46,780 bases of DNA, taken from positions 1 to 46,780 of the forward strand of contig JAJPJC010000265.1 of assembly GCA_021324445.1 (NCBI GenBank). Direction: 5' to 3'. The notes beneath the pieces were generated by a model. The model was given only the letters and a program-made list of their open reading frames with translations, was not told where the DNA came from and searched no databases. The stretch is from Isosphaeraceae bacterium. GTDB lineage: Bacteria > Planctomycetota > Planctomycetia > Isosphaerales > Isosphaeraceae. This document shows positions 1-9,012 of this stretch, in pieces; position 1 is the stretch's first letter, and each line of letters begins with the position of its first letter. Both the position numbers and the translations under genes were made by a program.

Positions 1-102
1 ACGGGGGTTGGGACCGCCGGAGAGTAGAAGGTACGTGTTGACATCGAAGATTCGATTGTGCGAATTGCACATAGGTCGTACTTCTTATCACGCTTGTTTT
101 GG

Positions 103-149
103 GTCTAGCCTGACTCTCTCGGAATGTCAGGCTAGACAGCCTGACCTAC
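103..149. repeat. Palindromic dispersed repeat, copy 1 (TCAGGC family)
   Basis: A perfect 12-bp inverted repeat has arms at 103-114 (GTCTAGCCTGAC) and 126-137 with an 11-base loop, followed at once by AGCCTGACCTAC at 138-149. Read on the minus strand, GTAGGTCAGGC contains the TAG stop of the DUF1080 gene ending at 146. A related repeat lies at 45347-45398 after nuoE. It may act as a transcript-end hairpin, but there is no U-tract. The rest of 1-145 shows no gene. Confidence 0.75.
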
Positions 150-802
150 TTGAGGTCCTTGAACTGGATATTCCGGAAAGTGACTTCCATGCCCGGGTAG
201 TCCCCGCGCAGTTGCCAGGCGATGATGCCCTCGTCGGGGATTTCCGGGAAGTGGTCATCGACGGTGGTGGTGCCGTTGAGCTTGATGGTGACCCGCTTGC
301 CCACGCAGGTGATGACATAGTCGTTGAACTCGGCCGGCTTGACGATCTCTCTCACGACTGCCTGCTTCGGCAGCCGCAGCCAGCGGCCCGGGTCGCGCTC
401 GCCGTAAAGGCCGCCCCAGAAGGGCCGGCCCATGTTGGCCTGCGGACCCGCGACGGCGAATCTTTCGGCGTCGACGACCCGGCTCCGGAACTGCACGCCG
501 CTGTTCCCCTTGCCATCCCTGATCCGGACCTGGAGCGACAGCTCGAAGTCCTTGTATTTCCGACGGCTGCACAGGAACGTGCGGAACGCCAGCCCCTCGG
601 CCGGTACCTTGCCCACGATCGCCCCCTCCCGGACCGTCCAGTACGCACCGAGCCCCTCCCAGCCGTCGAGGTCCTTGCCGTTGAAGAACGCCTCGGATTC
701 CTCGCTGCCGCGGAGCGGGGCACGTTCCACCGGGTCGGCCGTCGTGAGGGCGCACACCACCAGCAGGAGTGCGCCTGCACTCAGCCCCGTCGCCGCTCTC
801 AT
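146..802 (-). CDS. Secreted DUF1080 (3-keto-disaccharide hydrolase) domain protein
   Basis: This encodes a 218-aa protein with an N-terminal hydrophobic signal segment (about residues 4-23) and a single concanavalin-like DUF1080 domain. The family hallmark EAFFNGKDLDGWEG is near residue 40, followed by NSGVQFRSRV and a C-terminal AWQLRGDYPGMEVTFRNI strand. Members hydrolyse 3-keto-glycosides or bind sugars; the exact substrate here is unknown. The start at 802 is chosen because GGGAGG lies about 8 bases upstream; an ATG at 823 lacks such a site. The TAG stop lies inside a palindromic repeat. It follows the beta-lactamase-like gene on the same strand with a 40-base gap, so they may be co-transcribed. 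A second, longer DUF1080 protein is at 5850-6683. Confidence 0.85.
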   Translation of the reverse strand: MRAATGLSAGALLLVVCALTTADPVERAPLRGSEESEAFFNGKDLDGWEGLGAYWTVREGAIVGKVPAEGLAFRTFLCSRRKYKDFELSLQVRIRDGKGNSGVQFRSRVVDAERFAVAGPQANMGRPFWGGLYGERDPGRWLRLPKQAVVREIVKPAEFNDYVITCVGKRVTIKLNGTTTVDDHFPEIPDEGIIAWQLRGDYPGMEVTFRNIQFKDLK

Positions 803-842
803 CGGATTTCCTCCCTTGGGCATGCAATCGACCAGGGGTCGA

Positions 843-2192
843 TCATTCGACGATCGCTTGCATCACGGCCGTCTCGAAGTCCCGGTGAATCCCTTGCACG
901 ACGGGTCCGGCCTGGGCCTGGACCAGGAAGACGCCCACCAGCTGCTCCTTGGGATCCACCCAGAAGTGGGTGCCGAACGCCCCGTCCCAGCCGAAGCTGC
1001 CGTTGGAGCGGAACAACCCCGCCTGGACGGCGTCCACGACCACCTCGACGCTCAGGCCGAATCCCATCCCCTTGCGGCGCCCGAGCTGGCCGCCGAACAT
1101 ATCGCCGACCTGGTTCGACGAGTAGAGCTCGACCGCGCGGGGGCTGAGCAGGCGATGCCCGTTCAACTGTCCACGATTGACCAGCATCTGGGCGAACCGG
1201 AAGTAGTCGGCCGCGCAGGAGACCAGCCCGCCGGCGCCCGAGAAATAGCTCTTGGGGAAGCGGAGCGTGAACGTACTCTTTTCCAAACCCTTTGCGGTGC
1301 CGCGGTAGACCGTGGCCAGGCGGGCCTGGCGGTCGTCCGGTACGACGAAGAAGGTGTCCTTCATCCCCAGCGGCTCGAAGATGCGCTGCCGCAGGAACTG
1401 ATCGTACGACTGCCCGGAGGTGACCTCCACGACTCGCGACAGGACGTCGAGGCCGGCCAGGCCGCTGTACCGCCAGCGCGTCCCCGGCTGGAAGTCGAGC
1501 GGGACCGACGACAGACGCGTCATGAGCGAGGCCAGCGTGTCCTCACCTCTGGGGAACAAGGCCTCCCGGGGCAGCTTCCGCGTGCCGAGCCCGCCGCTGG
1601 CCAGGCCGGAGGTGTGCGTCAGCAGGTCCCGGATCGTGATCTCGCGATCGGCGGCGACCAGCTTGAGGTCGGACTTGCCCTCCTCCTCCACGGCGACCTT
1701 GGTCCCCTTGAACTCCGGGATGAACTTCGAGAGCGGGTCGGTCAGCCGGACCTTCCCCTCCTCGATCATCATCATCACCGCCACGCCCGTGACCGGCTTG
1801 GTCGAGGAGGCCATGCGGAAGAGCGTGTCGGTCTTCATCGGCCGCTTCGAGTCGAGGTCCATCAAGCCCTGGGCCTCGAAGTGCACGACCCGCCCCCGGC
1901 GCGCCACCAGCGTGACGGCGCCGGCGATGTGGTGCTCAGCGATGTGCCGCTGCACCACGTCGTTGATCCGCCGGAGCCGCTCGGTCGAAAACCCCACCGC
2001 TTCCGGGTTCGTTCGCGGCAACTCCTCGCTCGCGCTTGCCCACGGCGATGCCACCAGCGGCAGGACGAGAAATGCGAGGAGAAAACGCCTGCGGGGGCTG
2101 CCAGGGCGTTGCCCTGGGCTGGTCGGTTGCGGCCCGTACCGGGCGGAAACCCGATCCGTTTCGGATCCGTCGATGATGCCAATGCCTCGCAT
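843..2192 (-). CDS. Serine beta-lactamase-like hydrolase (class C / penicillin-binding fold)
   Basis: This encodes a 449-aa exported hydrolase. Residues 34-54 form a signal sequence with an RRRFLLAF core that resembles a Tat signal. The catalytic SxxK motif is S129-S-T-K132 in FRMASSTKPVTG. A YSG motif in RWRYSGLAGLDVL takes the place of the YxN tyrosine motif, and GWDGAFGTHFWVDP matches the third conserved box. This family (COG1680) includes esterases, D-aminopeptidases and beta-lactamase relatives, so antibiotic resistance should not be assumed. A strong GGAGG lies just upstream of the ATG. The next upstream gene on the same strand (esterase) ends only 11 bases before this start, which suggests an operon of three secreted hydrolases. 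Confidence 0.88.
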   Translation of the reverse strand: MRGIGIIDGSETDRVSARYGPQPTSPGQRPGSPRRRFLLAFLVLPLVASPWASASEELPRTNPEAVGFSTERLRRINDVVQRHIAEHHIAGAVTLVARRGRVVHFEAQGLMDLDSKRPMKTDTLFRMASSTKPVTGVAVMMMIEEGKVRLTDPLSKFIPEFKGTKVAVEEEGKSDLKLVAADREITIRDLLTHTSGLASGGLGTRKLPREALFPRGEDTLASLMTRLSSVPLDFQPGTRWRYSGLAGLDVLSRVVEVTSGQSYDQFLRQRIFEPLGMKDTFFVVPDDRQARLATVYRGTAKGLEKSTFTLRFPKSYFSGAGGLVSCAADYFRFAQMLVNRGQLNGHRLLSPRAVELYSSNQVGDMFGGQLGRRKGMGFGLSVEVVVDAVQAGLFRSNGSFGWDGAFGTHFWVDPKEQLVGVFLVQAQAGPVVQGIHRDFETAVMQAIVE

Positions 2193-2203
2193 GGGACCTC
2201 CTT

Positions 2204-3760
2204 TTATCGGAACAGCTTCGGCGCGAACTCGTTCAAGTAATGGCGCCAGTTGATCCAGGTGTGGCCGCCGCCGCTGAGGTGGAATTCGTGCTTGATCCCC
2301 TTCTTCTCCAGCAACGCCGCGAGGTCCTTCGATCGGGCCAAGAGGGAATCCTTGTCACCGACGCTGATCGAGAGCAACTTCACCAGCTTGTTGACCCGGT
2401 CGGCATCACCGAGGAATGCCGCATTTCGCTCTTCGAATTGCCTGGCGTTGCCGAAGAGGCCGGCGCTCCAGACGCCGACGTAGGCGAATTGATCCGGGTG
2501 GGTGGTGAGGACCCGGAGAGTCTGGCCTCCGCCCATCGACAGCCCGGCGATGGCCCGCGCCTCGCGGTCGGCCACCACGCGGTAGTTCTTCTCGACGAAG
2601 GGGACGACCTCCTTGAGCAGCTCGTCCGTGAACCGCTGCTGGGCGGCCTCCCTCGCGGCGGCGAGCTCGGGCGAGGGCGGGTCGCCGGGCCGGAACGCCG
2701 GGAGATTCCCCCGGCGCGGCAGGCTGCCGTTGGGCATCACCACGAGCATCGGCCGGGCCTTCCGCTCCGCCAGCAGGTTGTCGAGGATGAACCCGGCGCG
2801 GCCGATCGTGCTCCAGCCGGAGTCCTCGTCACCGCCGCCGTGCAGCAGGTAGAAGGCGGGATAGCGCTCGCCGCTGCTGGCGTCATACCCCGGCGGCGTG
2901 TACACATGCATGCGCCGCATCATGTTGAGTGTGCCGGAGTGATACCACGCCTGGCGGATCTCGCCGTGGGGGATATCCTTGTTCGCCTCGAAGGCGGCCT
3001 CCGGGCCCGGCACCTCGAACATGCTGTCCAGGCTGGCGACGCCCGGCTTGATCATGGCGTTCTTGGGGTCGGCCGTCCGAACGCCGTCGACGGTGAACGT
3101 ATAGCTATAGAAGTCCGGCACGAGCGGGCCTACAGTGATCGACCACACTCCCTGATCGTCTTTGTGGAGCTTGCCGCCGCTCCCCAGGCCTTGCGCGATC
3201 CAGTCCCCCCCGATCGTGACCTCGCTCGCCTTGGGCGCGTAAATGCGGAAGGTCACCCTGTGGTCGGGCGCGATCTCCGGCGATCTCAGCGTGTCGTTGG
3301 GCGTCCGCGGCCTGTTCGAGCGCCGGGCCTGCGCCGGCTGGGCCCGCTGCCCCGAGAATGAGAAGGAGCCGGTGTTGCCCCCATGCTCGAACTCGATCTC
3401 GCCCTGGATCGTATCCCTCTCGGGCTTGCCCTTGAACGTCAGCGTGAAGGCCGCGCCCTCGTGCGTCCCGCTGACCTGGAAAGTCAGCTCACTCCCCTTG
3501 AGCGAGATGCCCTTGACCTCGAGGTTCGACCCGGCGAGGTTGTTCAGCATCCCCTTGAGATGGTCGCCGTCCCGGGAGAGCACCAGAACCGGGGCGTGCT
3601 CCTTCCCGTCGGGGCTGGTGAACTTCAATTCCCAGGTGCCGATGAGCGCACCAGGACTGAGATCCGCAGCCGCCCCCTGGGCAGAAAGGACCACGGCCAC
3701 CCAGGCCGCCAGGAGCCAGCTCGAGAGGCTGCCGAACGCCCATGCTGCACGTCGACGCAT
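2204..3760 (-). CDS. Secreted multidomain esterase (beta-barrel + E-set + esterase D-like)
   Basis: This encodes 518 aa in three parts after a signal peptide (about 1-33). Residues 35-145 form a beta-rich domain starting LIGTWELKF. Residues 165-250 form an E-set/CBM48-like domain ([19 protein letters not shown]). Residues 270-518 form an alpha/beta-hydrolase of the enterochelin esterase/XynZ feruloyl esterase group. The nucleophile sits in [10 protein letters not shown], the probable Asp in SVGDKDS and the His in SGGGHTW. This layout is typical of enzymes that cleave esters on plant polysaccharides; the actual substrate is not shown. The start at 3760 has GGAGGAGGT seven bases upstream. The frame stays open far upstream (to 5293), but that part is antisense to the next gene and is not coding. 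Confidence 0.88.
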   Translation of the reverse strand: MRRRAAWAFGSLSSWLLAAWVAVVLSAQGAAADLSPGALIGTWELKFTSPDGKEHAPVLVLSRDGDHLKGMLNNLAGSNLEVKGISLKGSELTFQVSGTHEGAAFTLTFKGKPERDTIQGEIEFEHGGNTGSFSFSGQRAQPAQARRSNRPRTPNDTLRSPEIAPDHRVTFRIYAPKASEVTIGGDWIAQGLGSGGKLHKDDQGVWSITVGPLVPDFYSYTFTVDGVRTADPKNAMIKPGVASLDSMFEVPGPEAAFEANKDIPHGEIRQAWYHSGTLNMMRRMHVYTPPGYDASSGERYPAFYLLHGGGDEDSGWSTIGRAGFILDNLLAERKARPMLVVMPNGSLPRRGNLPAFRPGDPPSPELAAAREAAQQRFTDELLKEVVPFVEKNYRVVADREARAIAGLSMGGGQTLRVLTTHPDQFAYVGVWSAGLFGNARQFEERNAAFLGDADRVNKLVKLLSISVGDKDSLLARSKDLAALLEKKGIKHEFHLSGGGHTWINWRHYLNEFAPKLFR

Positions 3761-3927
3761 CGCCGCACCTCCTCCCTTCATGGGGACCACAGGGGATCCG
3801 AGCCCCAGGGACCATCCCCGCTCCCGCCAGGCGGTGCCCACGCCACCACCGTTCGCGGAGTCCTCATTCATTCCCGGGCCCAGTGGCGCCGTCAAGAAGC
3901 CACTCCTGAGCAACCTTGCCCACATCG

Positions 3928-3990
3928 CTCCGATCCGTGGCCTGACTGGTCTGATCAGTGGTTCAGGATCCAGACCACTCCGATCGGTGG
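3928..3990. promoter_or_regulatory. Possible operator in the divergent 3761-4081 spacer
   Basis: Two near-identical 13-mers, CTCCGATCCGTGG (3928-3940) and CTCCGATCGGTGG (3978-3990), are exactly 50 bp apart. Between them an inverted repeat TGGTCTG (3947-3953) / CAGACCA (3971-3977) is seen. The position between two divergent carbohydrate-related genes would suit a shared regulator site. No regulator gene is adjacent. This is inference from pattern alone. Confidence 0.35.
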
Positions 3991-3993
3991 ATT

Positions 3994-4023
3994 CTGTCGT
4001 CTGCCTGGCCCCTCGGCTAGAAT
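3994..4023 (+). promoter_or_regulatory. Candidate promoter for the esterase-gluconolactonase operon
   Basis: TAGAAT at 4018-4023 matches the -10 consensus at five of six positions and lies about 60 bases before the ATG at 4082. The -35 region (CTGTCG, 18-base spacer) is poor, so the call rests mainly on the -10 box. Confidence 0.3.
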
Positions 4024-4081
4024 CATCTCCTGCGCTGCCCGGATGATACCCACCCGATTCGACTTGCCAGGATTCTCCGCC

Positions 4082-5833
4082 ATGCAACGAATACCGCTTC
4101 GCTTCGTCCCGCCGATCCTGAGCCTGATCATTGCCTGCCAGGTAGGATCGGTTCGTGCCGAGGACGCCAGGACGACCGCCCCACCCAAGGGCGAGGTGAC
4201 CAGGTACACCTTCGACCACAGCCAGATCTTCCCGGGTACGGTGCGCGACTACTGGATCTACGTCCCGAGCCAGTACGACCCGGCCAGGCCGGCTTGCCTC
4301 TACGTCGGCCAGGACGGCATCCAGTACAACGCGCCGGTCGTCTTCGACGAGCTGATCTCCAAGAAGGAGATCCCGGTGCTGATCGGCGTGTTCGTCCGGC
4401 CGGGGCAGGTGAAGGCCCCCTCCGACCAGGCGCGGGACCGCTTCAACCGCAGCTATGAGTACGACAGCCTGGGCGACAACTACGTCCGGTTCCTGGTCGA
4501 AGAGCTGCTGCCCGAGGTGGAGAAGAAGACGACCTCGGACGGGCGGCCGATCCGGCTGTCCAGGGAGGGCAACGACCGTTGCATCGCCGGGGCCAGCAGC
4601 GGGGCGATTTGCGCCTTCACGGCGGCCTGGGAGCGTCCCGACGCGTTCGGCCGCGTCTTCAGCGCCATCGGCACGTATGTCGGGCTGCGCGGCGGCAACG
4701 TCTACCCGACCCTTATACGCAAGTACGAGCCCAGGCCGATCCGGATCTTCCTCCAGGACGGCAGTGCCGACCTGAACCTCTACGGCGGCGACTGGTGGAT
4801 GGCCAACCAGGAGATGGAGCGCGCCCTGACCTTTGCCGGCTACGAGGTCAAGCACGACTGGGGCACCGGCGGTCACAACGGCCAGCACGCCACGCGCATC
4901 TTCCCCGACGCGATGCGATGGCTGTGGCAGGGCTGGCCGGAGCCGGTCAAGGCCGGCGCCGGCTCGGAGCAGCTCCGCCAGATCCTCCAGCCCGGCGAAG
5001 GATGGACGCTCGTCGGCGAGGGCTATCGATTCACCGAGGGCCCGGCCGCCAGCGCCCGGGGAGAAGTCTTCTTCAACGATATCCCCGGCAACAAGACCTA
5101 CAAGATCGGCCCGGACGGCAAGCCCACCGCCTGGCTCGACGACTCGAAGCGGGCCAACGGCCAGGCGTTCGGTCCCGACGGCCGGCTCTACGCGGTCGCC
5201 ACCGGCAGCAAGCAGGTCCTGGCCTACGATGATGCCGGCAAGCCCACCGTGATCGCCGAGGGAATCGACGGCAACGACCTGGTCATCCGCCACGACGGGG
5301 GGATTTACGTGACGAACCCGGTCCGCGACAGCCGCGAACCGAGCAAGGTCTGGTACATCAGCCCGCGGGGCGAGAAGCGGGTCGTGGACGACAAGGGCTG
5401 GACCAATCCGTCTTTCCCCAACGGCATTGCCCTCTCACCCGACCAGACCCTGCTCTACGTCGCCGACAGCCGCAGTCACTGGATCTACAGCTACCAGGTC
5501 CAGCCGGATGGATCGCTGGCCCACAAGCAGCGATACTTCCATCTCCACGTGCCCGACACCGCGGATTACGCCGGCGCCGACGGCATGCGCGTCGATCGCG
5601 ACGGCCGGCTCTACGTGGCCACCCGCATGGGCATCCAGGTCTGCGACCAGGTCGGGCGAGTCAACTGCATCATTCCCACGCCCAATGGCCGGATCGCCAA
5701 CCTCTGCTTCGGCGGGCCCGAGTTCGACGTCCTGTACGCCACCTGCGGCGACCGCGTCTACAAGCGGAAGGTCAAGGTCAAAGGCGTCAATGCCTTTGAG
5801 GCCCCGATCAAACCCCCGGCTCCCCGGCTTTGA
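4082..5833 (+). CDS. Esterase / SMP-30-gluconolactonase fusion protein
   Basis: This encodes a 583-aa secreted two-enzyme fusion. After a signal peptide (1-22), residues 35-285 are an enterochelin esterase-like alpha/beta-hydrolase with nucleophile S172 in GASSG, an acidic residue in [17 protein letters not shown] and a His in GGHNGQHA. Residues 300-583 form a six-bladed SMP-30/gluconolactonase propeller. Metal-site residues are visible there: E in RFTEGPAA, N in NGIALSPD and D in [14 protein letters not shown]. Gluconolactonases open sugar lactones to aldonic acids. The fused esterase suggests release of an esterified sugar followed by lactone opening, which is inference. Start 4082 begins the signal peptide; an in-frame ATG at 4044 is possible. 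A DUF1080 gene follows after 16 bases. Confidence 0.88.
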   Translation: MQRIPLRFVPPILSLIIACQVGSVRAEDARTTAPPKGEVTRYTFDHSQIFPGTVRDYWIYVPSQYDPARPACLYVGQDGIQYNAPVVFDELISKKEIPVLIGVFVRPGQVKAPSDQARDRFNRSYEYDSLGDNYVRFLVEELLPEVEKKTTSDGRPIRLSREGNDRCIAGASSGAICAFTAAWERPDAFGRVFSAIGTYVGLRGGNVYPTLIRKYEPRPIRIFLQDGSADLNLYGGDWWMANQEMERALTFAGYEVKHDWGTGGHNGQHATRIFPDAMRWLWQGWPEPVKAGAGSEQLRQILQPGEGWTLVGEGYRFTEGPAASARGEVFFNDIPGNKTYKIGPDGKPTAWLDDSKRANGQAFGPDGRLYAVATGSKQVLAYDDAGKPTVIAEGIDGNDLVIRHDGGIYVTNPVRDSREPSKVWYISPRGEKRVVDDKGWTNPSFPNGIALSPDQTLLYVADSRSHWIYSYQVQPDGSLAHKQRYFHLHVPDTADYAGADGMRVDRDGRLYVATRMGIQVCDQVGRVNCIIPTPNGRIANLCFGGPEFDVLYATCGDRVYKRKVKVKGVNAFEAPIKPPAPRL

Positions 5834-5849
5834 GATGGAGGAAGCCACG

Positions 5850-6683
5850 ATGAGTACCCTGCACAGAACAACCCGATGCTCCACGTGGTCGCCACGGCTC
5901 GTCCGGGTTGCCGCGACAGCCCTGCTGCCCGTCCTGCTCGGCGGGACGGTTCTCCAGGCCCAGGATCGGCCGTCCGACGGCGGCTGGATTGCCCTCTTCA
6001 ACGGCAAGAATCTCGACGGCTGGACGCCCAAGATCAAGGGTTACGATCTGGGTGAGAACTATGGCGATACGTTCCGGGTCGAGAACGGCGTGTTGAAGGT
6101 CGCCTACGACAAGTACCCGCGGTTCGACGGCAGGTTCGGCCACCTGTTCTACACGACGCCGTATTCGCACTATCGCCTCCGGATCGAGTACCGGTTCGTC
6201 GGCGACCAGTGCCCCGGCGGGCCGAGCTGGGGTTGGCGCAACAGCGGGGTCATGATCCACGGCCAGCCGCCCGAGAGCATGAAGAAGGACCAGGATTTCC
6301 CGGTCTCGATCGAGGTCCAGTTCCTCGGCGGCAACGGCCGCGACCAGCGCCCCACCGCGAATGTCTGCACGCCCGGCACGAACATCGTCATGGACGGCAA
6401 GCTCATCACCCGGCACTGCACCGACTCGAAGTCCAGGACCTACCATGGCGACCAGTGGGTCACAGTGGAGGCGGAGGTCCACGGGAACGGAGTCATCAAG
6501 CACATCGTCAACGGCGAGACGGTCCTGGAATACGAGAAGCCTCAACTGGACGATCGCGATCCGGACGCGCGCCGGCTGATCAAGAACGGCGAGAAGATGC
6601 TCCACGGCGGCTCGATTTCGCTCCAGGCCGAGAGTCACCCGATCGAGTTCCGCAAGGTCGAGCTCCTGCCGTTGAAGGACTAA
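5850..6683 (+). CDS. Secreted DUF1080 (3-keto-disaccharide hydrolase) domain protein
   Basis: This encodes 277 aa. Residues 15-36 form a signal segment and the rest is one DUF1080 domain with the hallmark WIALFNGKNLDGWTPK near residue 45, SGVMIHGQPPESM in the middle and a C-terminal ISLQAESHPIEFRKVELLPL strand. It is longer than the DUF1080 protein at 146-802 and belongs to the group with the SWGWRNSGVMIHG box. GGAGG at 5837-5841 fixes the start at 5850. It lies between a gluconolactonase fusion and a sugar-acid dehydratase, so extracellular glycoside or keto-sugar processing is a reasonable role, although the substrate is unknown. Confidence 0.88.
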   Translation: MSTLHRTTRCSTWSPRLVRVAATALLPVLLGGTVLQAQDRPSDGGWIALFNGKNLDGWTPKIKGYDLGENYGDTFRVENGVLKVAYDKYPRFDGRFGHLFYTTPYSHYRLRIEYRFVGDQCPGGPSWGWRNSGVMIHGQPPESMKKDQDFPVSIEVQFLGGNGRDQRPTANVCTPGTNIVMDGKLITRHCTDSKSRTYHGDQWVTVEAEVHGNGVIKHIVNGETVLEYEKPQLDDRDPDARRLIKNGEKMLHGGSISLQAESHPIEFRKVELLPLKD

Positions 6684-6700
6684 CGACCAAGGACCACAAC

Positions 6701-7855
6701 GTGAAGATCATCGGCTTCGAGACGTTGCTCGCCAACGCCGGGCTGAGGAACTACCTGTTCATCCGCCTGCGCACGGATACCGGGCTGACGGGCATCGGCG
6801 AGGCCACGCTCGAATGGCAGGAGCGGACCGTTCAGACGGTGGCGCACGAGTGGGTCCAGGGGCGGGTCGTGGGCCGCGATCCCTTCGATGTCGAGGCGAT
6901 GATCGGCGGGATGATCCGCGACCAGTACCAGGGCGGCTCGACGGTGATGACCGCGATCAGCGGCGTCGAGATCGCGCTGTGGGACATCATCGGCAAGGCG
7001 ACCGGTCAGCCGGTCTACCGCCTCCTGGGCGGCCGTTGTCACGATCGGATCCCGGCCTATGCCAACGGCTGGTATGGCGGCGCGCGCACGCCCGCCGACT
7101 ATGCCGAGCGGGCTCGCGCCGCGGTGGCGCGCGGCTATCGCGCCCTGAAGTTCGACCCGTTCGGCACCGCGTGGAAGGTCCTGGCCGCGGAGGAGCTCGA
7201 TGCGGTCATTGAGGTCGTCGCGGCGGTCCGCCAGGCGGTGGGTGAGGCGATCGGCCTGATGATCGAGTTCCATGGCCGGCTGGGCGCGGGGGCCGCGATT
7301 CCGGTCCTCCGCAAGCTCGAGCCGTTCCATCCCGTGTGGTGCGAGGAGCCGGTCGCGCCGGAGTGCCTCGACTTGCTGGCCGAGGTCAAGCGGTCGACGG
7401 CCTGTCCGATCGCGGCGGGGGAGCGCCTTTATACCCAGGCCGACTTCTACCGCCTGACGGCCCTCCGCGCCGTCGACGTCGTCCAGATGGATCTCGCCCA
7501 CTGCGGGGGCATCCTGGCGGGCAAGAAGATTGCGGCGATGGCCGCGCCGCAGGATATCCTGCTGGCGCCGCATTGCTCGATCGGGCCGGTCGCCCTGGCG
7601 GCCTGCCTTCACTTCGACGTCTCCACGCCCAACTTCCTGATCCAGGAAGCCTTCGCCGAGTTCGACGTCCCCTGGCGGAACGCGATGGTCGCCGGCTGGA
7701 ATCCCATCCACAACGGCGCGTTCGTCCTGGGTGAGTCACCGGGGCTCGGCCTGGAGCTGGACGACTCGGTGATCGCGGAACATCCGTACGTCCCCAAGGC
7801 GTTCCCCAGCCTTTGGGACGGCGACTGGCAGACCAATTTCACCCAGGATCGTTGA
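6701..7855 (+). CDS. Enolase-superfamily sugar-acid dehydratase (galactonate dehydratase-like)
   Basis: This encodes 384 aa of the mandelate racemase/muconate lactonizing family. Metal and catalytic positions line up with E. coli D-galactonate dehydratase at a constant offset: E189 (Asp in DgoD), H191 in EFHGR, E215 in CEEP, E241 in GERLY and H291 in APHCS. The KFD motif (K150/D152) is on the second barrel strand. Such enzymes dehydrate aldonic acids to 2-keto-3-deoxy acids in the cytoplasm. This is a family-level call; the sugar acid is not determined. The start is a GTG 17 bases after the preceding stop, and no ATG fits. Lactonase upstream and a hydroxyacid dehydrogenase downstream support a sugar-acid pathway. 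Confidence 0.87.
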   Translation: MKIIGFETLLANAGLRNYLFIRLRTDTGLTGIGEATLEWQERTVQTVAHEWVQGRVVGRDPFDVEAMIGGMIRDQYQGGSTVMTAISGVEIALWDIIGKATGQPVYRLLGGRCHDRIPAYANGWYGGARTPADYAERARAAVARGYRALKFDPFGTAWKVLAAEELDAVIEVVAAVRQAVGEAIGLMIEFHGRLGAGAAIPVLRKLEPFHPVWCEEPVAPECLDLLAEVKRSTACPIAAGERLYTQADFYRLTALRAVDVVQMDLAHCGGILAGKKIAAMAAPQDILLAPHCSIGPVALAACLHFDVSTPNFLIQEAFAEFDVPWRNAMVAGWNPIHNGAFVLGESPGLGLELDDSVIAEHPYVPKAFPSLWDGDWQTNFTQDR

Positions 7856-7870
7856 GCGAGGGCGCTGATC

Positions 7871-8983
7871 TTGCGAGTCTTTCGGATCGCGTTCACCGGT
7901 GATTTCCTGGATGAGTCAGGGTCTCCTGCCTACGGCGACAATGCCCTGGATAAGCTGAAGAGCCGGCCGTATGTCCGCTGGCACTTCGTGACCGACCTGG
8001 CTCCGAAACCCCATGATCCCGGCTACTGGTCCCGGTTGTATTCACTCGAGGTCGCGGCTGATCACATCCGGGACGTCGATGGACTGGTGGTGCTGCGCCC
8101 CTGGGTCAAGCGGAGCACGTTCGCCGCGGGCGCGGAGGACCTGGTCGTCATCGGCCGCTCGGGGGCGGGCTACGACAAGATCGACCTGGCTGTGTGTACC
8201 GAGAATGGCGTGGCGGTTTTCAACGCGCCGATGGCGCTGAACCACCCGACCGCCTCGGCGGCCCTGCTCTTCATGCTGGCCCTGGCCAAGCGCCTGCCCG
8301 ATCAGGAGCGCGTCGTCCGGCAAGGGCGCTGGGACCGCCAGGCGGCCGTGATGGGGGGCGAGCTCCGCGGTCGCACTCTGGGCATCATCGGCCTGGGCCA
8401 CACCGGGCGCGAGCTGGCGCGGCTGGTGGCACCCTTCGCCATGCGCGTCCTGGCGTTCTCGCCCCATGCCGACCCGGTCGAGGCCCGCGCGCTGGGCGTC
8501 CGCCTGACCGCGCTGGAGGAGGTTTTGCGGGAGTCCGACTTCGTCAGCCTGCACTGCCGGCTGAGCGATGCGACCCGCCGGATCATCGGCGCGGCGCAAC
8601 TGGCCTTGATGAAGCCGAGCGCGTACTTCATCAACGTCGGACGCGGCGAGCTGGTCGATCAGCCGGCGCTGGTGGCCGCGTTGCGCGATCGGAGGATCGC
8701 CGGGGCCGGCCTCGACGTCTTCGAGGTCGAGCCCCTGCCGCTGGGCGATCCCCTGCTCGAGCTGGACAACGTCCTCGTGACGCCGCACTGGCTGGCTTCG
8801 ACCTCCGACGTCTGGCACGCCACGGGGACGGCCATGGCGGAGGGGATGCTCCGCGCCGCGCGCGGCGAACTGCCCGCGAACATCGTCAACCCCGACGTCC
8901 TCGACCGGCCTGATTTTCTCCGGAAGCTCTCCCGGTTCACCGAGAACGCCGGTACAATTCGAGGAGACCCGGAAACGGCCTGA
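7871..8983 (+). CDS. D-isomer-specific 2-hydroxyacid dehydrogenase
   Basis: This encodes 370 aa with the NAD-binding loop G174-L-G176-H-T-G179 and the catalytic triad R258 (NVGRGELVD), E287 (DVFEVEP) and H306 (VTPHWLAS). It is longer than the usual 310-330 aa because of N-terminal and C-terminal extensions. Relatives include phosphoglycerate and glyoxylate/hydroxypyruvate dehydrogenases. In this neighbourhood it may reduce or oxidise a keto acid derived from the sugar-acid dehydratase, which is inference. The start codon is TTG at 7871, preceded by GAGCGAGGG, 15 bases after the dehydratase stop. Confidence 0.87.
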   Translation: MRVFRIAFTGDFLDESGSPAYGDNALDKLKSRPYVRWHFVTDLAPKPHDPGYWSRLYSLEVAADHIRDVDGLVVLRPWVKRSTFAAGAEDLVVIGRSGAGYDKIDLAVCTENGVAVFNAPMALNHPTASAALLFMLALAKRLPDQERVVRQGRWDRQAAVMGGELRGRTLGIIGLGHTGRELARLVAPFAMRVLAFSPHADPVEARALGVRLTALEEVLRESDFVSLHCRLSDATRRIIGAAQLALMKPSAYFINVGRGELVDQPALVAALRDRRIAGAGLDVFEVEPLPLGDPLLELDNVLVTPHWLASTSDVWHATGTAMAEGMLRAARGELPANIVNPDVLDRPDFLRKLSRFTENAGTIRGDPETA

Positions 8984-9012
8984 GGGGATGTGGCTCGCCT
9001 GGAACCAATAGC

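Noticed and set aside
3761..5293. Long N-terminal extension of the minus-strand esterase frame
   Set aside because: It is antisense to the esterase-gluconolactonase gene. The esterase has a clear ribosome site and signal peptide at 3760.
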